From CAYREV01 sp964423345 (GTDB lineage Bacteria > Bacteroidota > Rhodothermia > Balneolales > Balneolaceae), in assembly GCA_964423345.1 (NCBI GenBank), contig CAYREV010000049.1:1-9685 (forward strand): a stretch of DNA of 9,685 nt, read 5' to 3'. Positions 1 through 6,308 of this stretch are shown here, piece after piece. The notes under the pieces are model-generated. The model did not search any database, was not told the DNA's origin, and saw only the letters and a list, made by a program, of their open reading frames with translations. Each line of letters opens with the position of its first letter. Within the stretch, counting starts at the first letter, position 1. The position numbers and the translations under genes were made by a program.

Positions 1-402
1 CCCATGAATTACAATAATATTCCCGGCTGTACCTACTGCGAGCCCCAGGTGGCCTCGGTCGGCTATACCGAAGAGCAGGCCAAAGAGGAGGGCTACGACA
101 TCAAGGTTGGCAAGTTTCCCTTCTCCGCCAGCGGCAAAGCCACCGGGCTGGGCCATGAAGAGGGTTTCGTGAAAGTGATATTTGACGAGAAGTACGGTGA
201 ATGGCTGGGCTGCCATATGATCGGTTCCCATGTCACGGAACTTATTGCGGAAGCCGTAGTGGCCCGCGACCTGGAGACGACGGGCCATGAGATCATCAGT
301 GCGGTTCATCCCCACCCGACCATGTCGGAAGCCGTGATGGAAGCGGTAGCCGAGGCATACGGAGAGGGTGTGCACCTGGGATCCAAGCCCAAGAAGAAAT
401 AG
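1..402 (+). CDS. lpdA: Dihydrolipoamide dehydrogenase (E3), 3' part only
   Basis: This is the C-terminal part of the FAD/NAD flavoprotein that re-oxidises dihydrolipoyl groups on the E2 subunits of 2-oxoacid dehydrogenases and on the glycine-cleavage H protein. The reading frame is open from base 1 and the true start lies upstream, so the FAD- and NAD-binding domains and the redox disulfide are not visible. About 133 codons remain, matching the dimerisation domain. It opens with the family's YNNIPGCTYCEPQVASVG segment and carries the VHPHPTMSEA motif near the end. In that motif the second His of HPHP (codon at 313-315) and the Glu (328-330) form the catalytic base pair. The tail is Lys-rich. 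A related disulfide reductase such as mercuric reductase is unlikely given this C-terminus and the lipB-lipA neighbours. The gene ends 83 bp before lipB. Confidence 0.93.
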   Translation, partial: PMNYNNIPGCTYCEPQVASVGYTEEQAKEEGYDIKVGKFPFSASGKATGLGHEEGFVKVIFDEKYGEWLGCHMIGSHVTELIAEAVVARDLETTGHEIISAVHPHPTMSEAVMEAVAEAYGEGVHLGSKPKKK

Positions 403-452
403 AAACAGCTGCTTGGCTATCCCGCAAGGGCAGGACATTAACGATAAAGCTA

Positions 453-472
453 ATACCGGCCTCATACCGGTA
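453..472. repeat. Small inverted/direct repeat upstream of lipB
   Basis: ATACCGG occurs twice (453-459 and 464-470). TACCGG at 454-459 can pair with CCGGTA at 467-472 across a 7-nt loop, and the second copy forms the perfect palindrome TACCGGTA (465-472). It lies 14 bp before the lipB start in the lpdA-lipB gap. No T-run follows, so it is not a standard terminator. It could be a regulator site, an mRNA hairpin near the start codon, or chance. Confidence 0.3.
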
Positions 473-485
473 GTACCCGTGACCC

Positions 486-1244
486 ATGAATACCGTGGCT
501 ACATATGATCTGGGCCATGCCGACTACCGGCCGGTGTGGGAGCTGCAGGCAGCCATACAGCAGCGCCTGATAGAGGTGAAGCAGTCACGCCGGAAGGGAG
601 AGGATCCCGGTTCTGAGGATGACGACAGGGAGGTGCTGCTGTTCGTTGAGCACCCTCACGTGTATACCCTTGGCAAGAGCGGGGATTCGGCCCACCTGCT
701 CAAGGGCCTGCAGGAGCTTTCCGATATCGATGCCGAGTACATAGAAATTGACCGCGGAGGGGATATTACCTACCACGGGCCCGGGCAGATTGTAGGATAC
801 CCCATCCTGGATCTTGATCGCCATTTCACCGATGTCCACAAATACCTGCGCCGCCTGGAAGAGGTGGTCATCCGCACTTGTGCCGACTACGGCATCGAGG
901 GTGGACGCATCGAAGGGTTGACCGGCGTATGGGCAGGCAACGAAAAGATATGCGCCATGGGCATCCGCTGTTCACGCTGGGTGACCATGCACGGCTTTGC
1001 CTTCAATGTCAATACCGACCTGGATTATTTCCGGCATATCGTACCCTGTGGCATTACCGGCAAGGAGGTGACCAGCCTTCAGAAGATGCTGGGACGGGAA
1101 ATAGACCGCAGTGAGGTTAAAAGCCGTATCATGGCCCACTTTGAAGAGGTATTTGAGGTGCCTGTAGCCCGGGCGGATACCTTACCTGAACTGGAGAATG
1201 AATTTTCGTATCTTAAGCCATCAGCAGAAGCTGCATCACCTTAA
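486..1244 (+). CDS. lipB: Lipoyl(octanoyl) transferase LipB
   Basis: This cytosolic enzyme moves an octanoyl group from octanoyl-ACP to the target lysine of lipoyl domains, through an acyl-enzyme thioester. At 252 residues it is slightly longer than the E. coli enzyme. The family signature RGGDITYHGPGQ is at residues 90-101. Lys154 (in NEKICAMG) and Cys188 (in VPCGITGKEV) match the catalytic Lys/Cys pair, and MHGFAFNV at 168-175 is the third conserved block. Residues about 32-48 form a charged insert (SRRKGEDPGSEDDD) before the VEHPHVYTLGKSG block; similar inserts are familiar from Bacteroidota LipB. The ATG at 486 is the first usable start, and the GTG at 479 is out of frame. No Shine-Dalgarno sequence precedes it. 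lipA begins 12 bp after the stop, so the two genes are probably co-transcribed. Confidence 0.96.
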   Translation: MNTVATYDLGHADYRPVWELQAAIQQRLIEVKQSRRKGEDPGSEDDDREVLLFVEHPHVYTLGKSGDSAHLLKGLQELSDIDAEYIEIDRGGDITYHGPGQIVGYPILDLDRHFTDVHKYLRRLEEVVIRTCADYGIEGGRIEGLTGVWAGNEKICAMGIRCSRWVTMHGFAFNVNTDLDYFRHIVPCGITGKEVTSLQKMLGREIDRSEVKSRIMAHFEEVFEVPVARADTLPELENEFSYLKPSAEAASP

Positions 1245-1256
1245 TAGCATGATTTT

Positions 1257-2135
1257 ATGATTAAAGAACTGAATGTGATCGACAAGACGGATAAGAAGCA
1301 GCGAAGGCCCGACTGGCTGCGGGTAAAGCTTCCGACCGGGAAGAAATTCAAGGAAGTAGCCGACACGATACAGAAGCATTCGCTGAACACCGTCTGTGCC
1401 GAAGCCCGCTGCCCCAATATGGGAGAGTGCTGGGGCAACGGGACAGCCACATTTATGATATTGGGCGACGTCTGCACCCGCTCCTGTTCCTTCTGCGCCG
1501 TTAAGACAGGGCGCCCTCCCGAAGACCTGGACTGGGATGAGCCCCGGCGGGTGACCGATGCCGCCAGTAAGATGGGACTCAAGCATGTAGTGCTTACTTC
1601 TGTAAATCGCGACGAGCGCGATGACGGCGGTGCTCCCATTTTTGCCGAGTGCCACCGCCAGCTTCGTGAGGAAATCGAGGGAGTCACCATTGAATCGCTG
1701 ATACCCGACTTTCGCGGGGTATGGGACGCCCTCCAGATTGTGATCGATACCCCGCCCGACGTTTTAAGCCACAATCTGGAAACCGTTCCCCGGCTCTACC
1801 GCGAGGTGCGTCCCCAGGCCAAATATGAACGCTCCCTGGAGCTCCTGCAGCGCTGCAAGGACCAGGGGCTTCGAACGAAAACCGGTATTATGGTCGGCCT
1901 GGGTGAAAAGCCGGACGAAGTGGCTGAACTTATGCAGGATTGCGTCGATCACGATGTGGATGTGTTGACCATCGGCCAGTACATGCAGCCGACCAAGATG
2001 CATCATCCCGTCGTGGAGTGGGTCCACCCCGACCAGTTTGCCGAATACAAGCGAATAGGGGAAGAGCTGGGGCTGGAGCATGTTGAAAGCGGTCCCCTGG
2101 TACGGTCTTCCTACCACGCCGAAAAACACGTATAA
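1257..2135 (+). CDS. lipA: Lipoyl synthase LipA (radical SAM)
   Basis: LipA inserts sulfur at C6 and C8 of the octanoyl chain already attached to an E2 or H protein, using radical SAM chemistry and a second, sacrificial [4Fe-4S] cluster. At 292 residues it has the usual length. The auxiliary-cluster cysteines are Cys47, Cys52 and Cys58 (TVCAEARCPNMGECW). The radical-SAM triad CxxxCxxC is Cys73, Cys77 and Cys80 (CTRSCSFC). The C-terminal RSSYHA motif at 283-288 supplies the serine ligand of the auxiliary cluster. The substrate/SAM-binding segment is SVNRDERDDGGA (115-126). An ATG at 1249 reaches a stop at once, so 1257 is the start; it follows the lipB stop by 12 bp without a Shine-Dalgarno sequence. 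All catalytic residues are present, so the gene looks functional. Confidence 0.97.
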   Translation: MIKELNVIDKTDKKQRRPDWLRVKLPTGKKFKEVADTIQKHSLNTVCAEARCPNMGECWGNGTATFMILGDVCTRSCSFCAVKTGRPPEDLDWDEPRRVTDAASKMGLKHVVLTSVNRDERDDGGAPIFAECHRQLREEIEGVTIESLIPDFRGVWDALQIVIDTPPDVLSHNLETVPRLYREVRPQAKYERSLELLQRCKDQGLRTKTGIMVGLGEKPDEVAELMQDCVDHDVDVLTIGQYMQPTKMHHPVVEWVHPDQFAEYKRIGEELGLEHVESGPLVRSSYHAEKHV

Positions 2136-2184
2136 AACTTTAGGGAAATTTCGGCATTTATATCAACTATTTGCCGCCTTCTGT

Positions 2185-2192
2185 TATATTTG
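2185..2192 (+). promoter_or_regulatory. Candidate -7 box for plsY-gpsA
   Basis: TATATTTG matches the Bacteroidota -7 consensus TAnnTTTG exactly and lies 32 bp before the plsY ATG, in the 89-bp lipA-plsY gap. No TTTG is found about 19-20 nt upstream, so the -33 half is missing or weak. An identical octamer sits in the better promoter before the tRNA at the end of the window. If used, it makes plsY-gpsA a transcription unit separate from lipB-lipA. Confidence 0.5.
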
Positions 2193-2224
2193 CGGTAGGC
2201 GTCATCTTAACATAATACGGATAT

Positions 2225-2929
2225 ATGTTAGCACTAGGAGTTGTCATACTGTTAAGTTACCTGGTTGGATCCATCCCCTCCTCCATATGGGTAGGCAAAG
2301 TTGCAAAGGGCGTTGATATACGCCATCACGGCAGCGGCAATGCCGGGGCGACGAATACCTTCCGCCTTCTGGGCTGGAAGCCCGGGGTCGTGGTGCTGCT
2401 AATCGATTTTATGAAGGGATATGCCAGTTCCTTCTGGATCAGCCAGCTGGCCTATTATATCGGCAGCGGTCCCGTAGTCCTGTTCTCTTTCTGGGATATT
2501 GATCCCTTTTTGCGAATACTATGCGGGGTTATTGCCGTCGTGGGACATATGTTCCCCATCCTGGCCAACTTCGACGGGGGCAAGGGAATGGCGACGGCAG
2601 CCGGCATGCTCAGCGGCATCGAACCGGTATCGGTAGCCATCACGGCGGTGGTATTTGCCGTGGTCATGTTTACAAGCCGCTATGTTTCGCTGGCATCGCT
2701 GGTGGCGGCCTTTATCTACCCCCTGGTACTGGTGGTCCTTCGTTTTGTTTTTGAATGGCCCGTCGCCAACAGCGTACTTGTTTTTGGGGCGTTGGTGGGA
2801 CTGGGTATCATTGTAAAGCATAAAGGTAATATCAAGCGGCTGCTGGAAGGCAATGAAAACAGGGTAAGCTCCTTTAAACCCGCTACCGGCTGGCTGAATA
2901 AAGAGAACCAACAACAATCAACATCGTGA
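2225..2929 (+). CDS. plsY: Acyl-phosphate:glycerol-3-phosphate acyltransferase PlsY
   Basis: This inner-membrane enzyme transfers a fatty acyl group from acyl-phosphate (made by PlsX) to the sn-1 position of glycerol-3-phosphate, giving lysophosphatidic acid. It has 234 residues, at the long end for the family because of a polar tail after residue 213. The three conserved cytoplasmic motifs are visible: GSGNAGATN (36-44), GHMFPILANFDGGKG (107-121) with the phosphate-binding glycines, and HKGNIKRLLEGNENR (199-213). Several hydrophobic membrane segments surround them (about 2-20, 53-70, 95-115, 135-175 and 182-198). The start at 2225 puts the first membrane helix at the N-terminus, as usual. 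The stop codon overlaps the gpsA start in GTGA, which suggests translational coupling with the gene that makes its substrate. Confidence 0.95.
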   Translation: MLALGVVILLSYLVGSIPSSIWVGKVAKGVDIRHHGSGNAGATNTFRLLGWKPGVVVLLIDFMKGYASSFWISQLAYYIGSGPVVLFSFWDIDPFLRILCGVIAVVGHMFPILANFDGGKGMATAAGMLSGIEPVSVAITAVVFAVVMFTSRYVSLASLVAAFIYPLVLVVLRFVFEWPVANSVLVFGALVGLGIIVKHKGNIKRLLEGNENRVSSFKPATGWLNKENQQQSTS

Positions 2930-3936
2930 GAAAGGCAACTGTTATCGGTGCCGGTAGTTTCGGCACGGCACTTTCCATAGTGCTGGCCCGGGCCGGCAAC
3001 GAGGTAAATCTGTGGGCGCGCGAATCGGAAATTGCTTTTGCGATCAATAACCGGCACCGCAACCCCGACTATATTTCGGATGTGACGCTGCCCGATTCCA
3101 TACGGTGCTACCATGAGTTGGAGCAATGCCTGGAGGAACGGGAGCTGGTGGTTTTTGCTACGCCTTCGCACGCTATGCGTGAGGTGGCCGAACGGGTGAG
3201 GCCCCACCTTTCGGGTGAAGAGACTGTTGTCAGCGTTGCCAAGGGGATCGAGAACGACACCTTTATGACCATGTCACAGGTGCTCAGTGAAGTGCTGGAA
3301 GGAACGATCATCGACGACCATATAGGGGTCTTGTCCGGCCCCAGCCATGCCGAAGAGGTGAGCAAGTTCAAGCCGACCACTGTGGTGGCGACCTCCTATT
3401 CGAAACGAACGGCCGGCATCATCCAGGAAACCTTTATGACGCCGATGTTTCGTATCTACCTCAACTATGATATTATAGGAGTGGAGATCGGCGCCTCGGT
3501 AAAGAATATCATGGCTATAGCGGCCGGTATCATCGACGGCGCCAGCCTGGGCGACAATGCAAAGGCGGCGCTCATAACGCGGGGGCTGCATGAGATGAAG
3601 CGGCTGGGCATGAAGCTGGGGGCTTCGCAGGATACCTTTTCGGGACTGACCGGGATGGGCGACCTGGTGGTAACCTGTACCAGCGAGCACAGTCGGAACC
3701 GGCACGTGGGATATCATATCGGCCAGGGCGAAGATTTGGAGTCGGTCGTATCCAAAATGAATATGGTGGCCGAGGGAATTAAAACCACCAGGTCGGTTTA
3801 TGAATGGAGCAACAAACTGAATGTGGAGATGCCTATTACAGAGGCGATGTACCGAATTCTTTTTGAAGGGGAGGATCCGAAGGATATGTTGTATGCCCTG
3901 ATGACGCGGAATCCAAAAGAGGAGATAAATATCTAG
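2926..3936 (+). CDS. gpsA: NAD(P)-dependent glycerol-3-phosphate dehydrogenase GpsA
   Basis: GpsA reduces dihydroxyacetone phosphate to sn-glycerol-3-phosphate in the cytosol, supplying the backbone for phospholipids. It has 336 residues, the normal length. The Rossmann motif GAGSFGTAL is at residues 8-16, followed by VAKGIE (104-109, with Lys106) and SGPSHAEEV (137-145). The catalytic block holds Lys193 (GASVKNIMAIAAGI), Asp246 (GMGDLVVTC) and the SRNR substrate loop at 256-259. The start is a GTG inside the end of plsY (4-bp overlap). The frame from this GTG gives MRKATVIGAG, which places the dinucleotide loop exactly where the family has it, so the non-ATG start is well supported. Its product is the substrate of PlsY, encoded just upstream, making a two-gene phospholipid-entry operon. 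Confidence 0.96.
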   Translation: MRKATVIGAGSFGTALSIVLARAGNEVNLWARESEIAFAINNRHRNPDYISDVTLPDSIRCYHELEQCLEERELVVFATPSHAMREVAERVRPHLSGEETVVSVAKGIENDTFMTMSQVLSEVLEGTIIDDHIGVLSGPSHAEEVSKFKPTTVVATSYSKRTAGIIQETFMTPMFRIYLNYDIIGVEIGASVKNIMAIAAGIIDGASLGDNAKAALITRGLHEMKRLGMKLGASQDTFSGLTGMGDLVVTCTSEHSRNRHVGYHIGQGEDLESVVSKMNMVAEGIKTTRSVYEWSNKLNVEMPITEAMYRILFEGEDPKDMLYALMTRNPKEEINI

Positions 3937-4004
3937 TTTTCGGTTCATATCCTCTTAATAAAAAACCGATAGTTTCGTTGTAACTAAAAAGCTGGCGAAC
4001 TGTT

Positions 4005-4685
4005 ATGTACTTTGACGATCCGAATTCCGCAACGATATCCCAGATGGATTACCTGGACGTGAAGAACCTGGCGCAGACCGGGGAAGGGACCTATCTGGAA
4101 TTCAAGCGGACCATTCCATCTGCCGAGCGCATAGCCCGCGAGATTGCGGCATTTGCCAACACCAGCGGGGGTACCCTGCTGATAGGGGTGGACGACGACA
4201 AGACGCTGATCGGGGTGGAGGGCTACCAGGAGGAGGAATTTTTGCTGAATGAAGCCGCCCGGAGACTGTGCAGGCCCAAGGTGAAGATTTCCATCGAGAT
4301 CGTACAGTTCGGCGAACGGGACCTGCTGGTTATCAAGGTGCCCGAAGCCGAAAGCAAGCCGGTCTTCGTACAGGGCGAGAAAGGGTCGACCGTATATATT
4401 CGCGACAAGGACCGGAACAAGGTGGCCAGCAAGGAACGCGTACGGGTGCTGGAACAGAAGCATTCTGAAAAAGGGGTCACGTTCCAGTACGGCCCCGACG
4501 AACAAAAACTGTTCAGATATCTGAATGAATATGGTGAAATCACCGTTACCAAATTCTCACATCTTATCGATGTGGACAAGTCCAGGGCATCCGTTGTGCT
4601 GGTTAACCTGGTGAGTGCAGGGATATTGAATTTATTTACCAAAGACAATACCGACTATTTTAGCTTCTCACAGAAGTGTGAATAG
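4005..4685 (+). CDS. Schlafen AlbA_2-domain protein with C-terminal winged-helix-like region
   Basis: The cellular role is unknown. Residues about 22-150 match the Schlafen AlbA_2 ('putative DNA-binding/ATP-binding') domain: EGTYLEFKRT at 27-36, then IAREIAAFANTSGGTLLIGVDDD at 43-65 and GVEG at 70-73. A later strand-rich part has LLVIKVPEAESKPVF and STVYIRDKDRN. Residues about 165-222 look like a winged helix (EQKLFRYLNEYGEITVTKFSHLI, then a likely recognition helix near 191-206). Glu27 and Glu32, five residues apart, with Asp63-65 recall the carboxylate set proposed for Schlafen nucleases; that is an inference. The protein has no signal peptide or membrane segment. The start at 4005 has no Shine-Dalgarno sequence. 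It lies 68 bp after gpsA and 16 bp before the Fe-S carrier gene, with which it is probably co-transcribed. Family members are often described as transcription regulators, without firm evidence. Confidence 0.82.
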   Translation: MYFDDPNSATISQMDYLDVKNLAQTGEGTYLEFKRTIPSAERIAREIAAFANTSGGTLLIGVDDDKTLIGVEGYQEEEFLLNEAARRLCRPKVKISIEIVQFGERDLLVIKVPEAESKPVFVQGEKGSTVYIRDKDRNKVASKERVRVLEQKHSEKGVTFQYGPDEQKLFRYLNEYGEITVTKFSHLIDVDKSRASVVLVNLVSAGILNLFTKDNTDYFSFSQKCE

Positions 4686-4701
4686 TTAGAAACAGATTAT
4701 T

Positions 4702-5166
4702 ATGGCAAAAGAAGCAGAAGAGAACTTAGACGACGTCATTTCGGATTTGATTGACGATGACGGCCAGGACCAACAGGCGGTTGAACAGCCGGCATCGCCG
4801 TTTGAAGGCATTGATGTGCCCGAGGGGTCGGCCGGCGGCCAAAACCTGGCCCTGACATCCCGTGCCGCAAGGCAGGTGAACAAGATCATTTCTGATGAGG
4901 GGCTGGATGAAGGGCTCTACCTGCGGGTGGCCGTTGAAGGCGGAGGCTGTTCGGGACTCAGCTACAAGCTCGGGCTGGATCACAAGAGCGCCGAAGACGA
5001 GGTGATCGAAAGCCAGGGCATTGAAATCATTGTAAACCCCCGGCACATGATGTACCTGGAGGGTATTACCATCGACTATCCCGACGGGCTTGACGCGCGC
5101 GGCTTTACCTTCGACAACCCCAACGCCACCGAGTCATGCGGCTGCGGCTCCTCCTTTGCCATCTAG
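4702..5166 (+). CDS. A-type iron-sulfur cluster carrier (IscA/SufA/ErpA family) with acidic N-terminal extension
   Basis: This is a cytosolic scaffold/carrier that receives Fe-S clusters and hands them to target proteins. Residues about 49-154 are the A-type (HesB/IscA) domain, starting at LALTSRAARQV. The three cluster-binding cysteines are Cys83 (GGGCSGLSY), Cys146 and Cys148 (SCGCGSSF). The family is usually about 105-120 residues, and this one has 154. The excess is a 48-residue N-terminal stretch with about 14 Asp/Glu in the first 41 positions and almost no basic residues; it looks disordered. An internal GTG at codon 39 could give a protein closer to normal size, but the upstream reading frame has a coding-like composition and the ATG at 4702 lies 16 bp after the previous gene. 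The sequence alone does not decide between IscA, SufA and ErpA. LipA, encoded in this window, is an Fe-S client. Confidence 0.93.
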   Translation: MAKEAEENLDDVISDLIDDDGQDQQAVEQPASPFEGIDVPEGSAGGQNLALTSRAARQVNKIISDEGLDEGLYLRVAVEGGGCSGLSYKLGLDHKSAEDEVIESQGIEIIVNPRHMMYLEGITIDYPDGLDARGFTFDNPNATESCGCGSSFAI

Positions 5167-5179
5167 GCAGCCGCCCTTG

Positions 5180-5206
5180 CTCCCGTATCCTGCCGGGAGA
5201 TTCCCG
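5180..5206. terminator. Possible hairpin terminator in the convergent gap
   Basis: CTCCCG (5180-5185) can pair with CGGGAG (5194-5199) over an 8-nt loop. Alternatively CGGGA (5194-5198) can pair with TCCCG (5202-5206) over a 3-nt loop. It starts 13 bp after the Fe-S carrier stop, in the 146-bp gap between that gene and the convergent hslO. No T-run follows on either strand, so if it ends transcription it is not a classic intrinsic terminator. The rest of the gap shows nothing recognisable. Confidence 0.3.
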
Positions 5207-5312
5207 CCCCGCCTGATGATCCTCCCATTCTCCTTATTCAGGGGTTTCTATGGAGAGCCCAAAAGTTGCCTTGATCCTGTACCGTAAGAATAGGCTGGCC
5301 TGCAAAGGAGGG

Positions 5313-6218
5313 TCAATTCATGCGAACTTTCTGCTGTTGGAGGATCTCTGCAATCTCATCACGGGAGACGTAGTAGTGTTCGTTGCAGAAGTGGCATACC
5401 AGCTCCTGTCCCTCGTCGCTGATTTCCTTCAGGTCTTCGTAATTGAGCATGGCCAGGGCATTGACAAAACGCTTGCGCGTGCACCGGCAGAAGAAGTCCA
5501 CCGGCTGCCGGTCGAGTTCTTTGACTTTGATGGGGCGCATCGCCTTCTTCATGAGGTCGTCGATATAGTTGCCTTCCCGGAAGAAAGAGTGGACGGTGCC
5601 GAATTCCTTCAGCTTTTTCTGGAGTTGGTCGATCTTACCCTCGGGGGCGTCGGGCAGGCGCTGGATAAGTATGCCCCCGGCTTCCGTAACCGTTCCCTCG
5701 GCGTCCATGCCGACGTCGATAAGCAGGGCGGAGGGTACCTGCTCTGACTGAACCATGTAGTAAGCGATGTCGTCGGTAATATTGCCTTCAATGATTTCAA
5801 TGGTGCTCCTGCGGGGTTCCGCTTCGTTGTAGAGGGTCTTGGAGAAGGTGAGCAGCCCCACGCCGATGCCGTCGCCCAGCTTGACGTCCTCCCGGCTGTA
5901 GTCGAGTTCCACCTGCGGACGTTGTACGTAGCCGCGAATCTCGCCAACCCTGCTGGCTTCGGCGACGATAAGTCCCACGGGCCCGTCGCCTTCAAAACGG
6001 AGCTGAATGCGCTCCTCTCCCTTAAGTTCCGAAGCCATCAGCATGGTCCCGGTCATGGCCCGTCCCAGCAGGATGGTGTTCAGCAGGGAGAGCTCGTGCT
6101 TCTTGCGGGCCGTCTTCACCACATCGGTGGTTTTAACGACCGATATCTTAAAGTGGCCGTCTTCCGAAAGCCCCTTGATGAGGCGGTCCTTGAATTTGAA
6201 GTCTTCCTTTGAAATCAT
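5313..6218 (-). CDS. hslO: Redox-regulated molecular chaperone Hsp33
   Basis: Hsp33 is a cytosolic holdase that is inactive when reduced and zinc-bound. Under oxidative plus unfolding stress it forms disulfides and binds unfolded proteins. The 301 residues match the family length. The N-terminal core shows LLGRAMTGTMLMASELKGEE (51-70) and the GDGPVGLIVAEA and GEIRGYV segments (78-98). The C-terminal redox switch has all four zinc cysteines: Cys244 and Cys246 (FFCRCTRKRF) and Cys275 and Cys278 (VCHFCNEHY), in the expected CxC...CxxC order. The start at 6218 places MISKEDFKFKDRLIKG at the usual N-terminus, and an ATG at 6241 is out of frame. No Shine-Dalgarno sequence is present. It lies downstream of leucine dehydrogenase on the same strand, but a hairpin terminator sits between them, so it may have its own promoter, which I could not identify. 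Confidence 0.96.
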   Translation of the reverse strand: MISKEDFKFKDRLIKGLSEDGHFKISVVKTTDVVKTARKKHELSLLNTILLGRAMTGTMLMASELKGEERIQLRFEGDGPVGLIVAEASRVGEIRGYVQRPQVELDYSREDVKLGDGIGVGLLTFSKTLYNEAEPRRSTIEIIEGNITDDIAYYMVQSEQVPSALLIDVGMDAEGTVTEAGGILIQRLPDAPEGKIDQLQKKLKEFGTVHSFFREGNYIDDLMKKAMRPIKVKELDRQPVDFFCRCTRKRFVNALAMLNYEDLKEISDEGQELVCHFCNEHYYVSRDEIAEILQQQKVRMN

Positions 6219-6250
6219 CTTGGATGGTTTGTGAGATTCATTATGCCTTT

Positions 6251-6289
6251 TAACAAAAAAGGCAGCCCCAATAATTCGAGCCGCCTTTT
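6251..6289 (-). terminator. Intrinsic terminator after leucine dehydrogenase
   Basis: Read on the - strand, AAAAGGCGGC (6289-6280) pairs with GCTGCCTTTT (6266-6257) in a 10-bp stem with one G-U pair and a 13-nt loop. The T-run continues to 6255. It begins 19 bp after the dehydrogenase stop, the usual place for a terminator. A third arm, AAAAGGC on the - strand at 6251-6245, could compete for the same T-rich arm (see findings). On the + strand the trailing T-run is shorter and no gene needs it. Confidence 0.72.
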
Positions 6290-6308
6290 CCGTAGTTATA
6301 TCGGGCTC

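Noticed and set aside
2080..2316. Small + strand frame bridging the end of lipA and the start of plsY
   Set aside because: It overlaps both real genes in another frame and covers the promoter-like gap; its translation has no recognisable motif.
3274..3948. 224-residue open frame on the - strand over gpsA
   Set aside because: It is antisense to a complete GpsA, has no recognisable domain, and has a His/Arg-rich composition typical of a shadow frame.
3941..3968. Possible terminator after gpsA (CGGTT 3941-3945 with AACCG 3964-3968)
   Set aside because: The stem is only 5 bp with an 18-nt loop, and no T-run follows on the + strand, so it was not listed as a feature.
3970..3977. TAGTTTCG as a -7 box before the AlbA_2 gene
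   Set aside because: It differs from TAnnTTTG in the conserved TTTG part and has no TTTG at the -33 distance.
5250..5747. 165-residue + strand frame running from the convergent gap into hslO
   Set aside because: Most of it is the complement of hslO, which carries all four zinc cysteines. The part outside hslO is short and shows no coding features.
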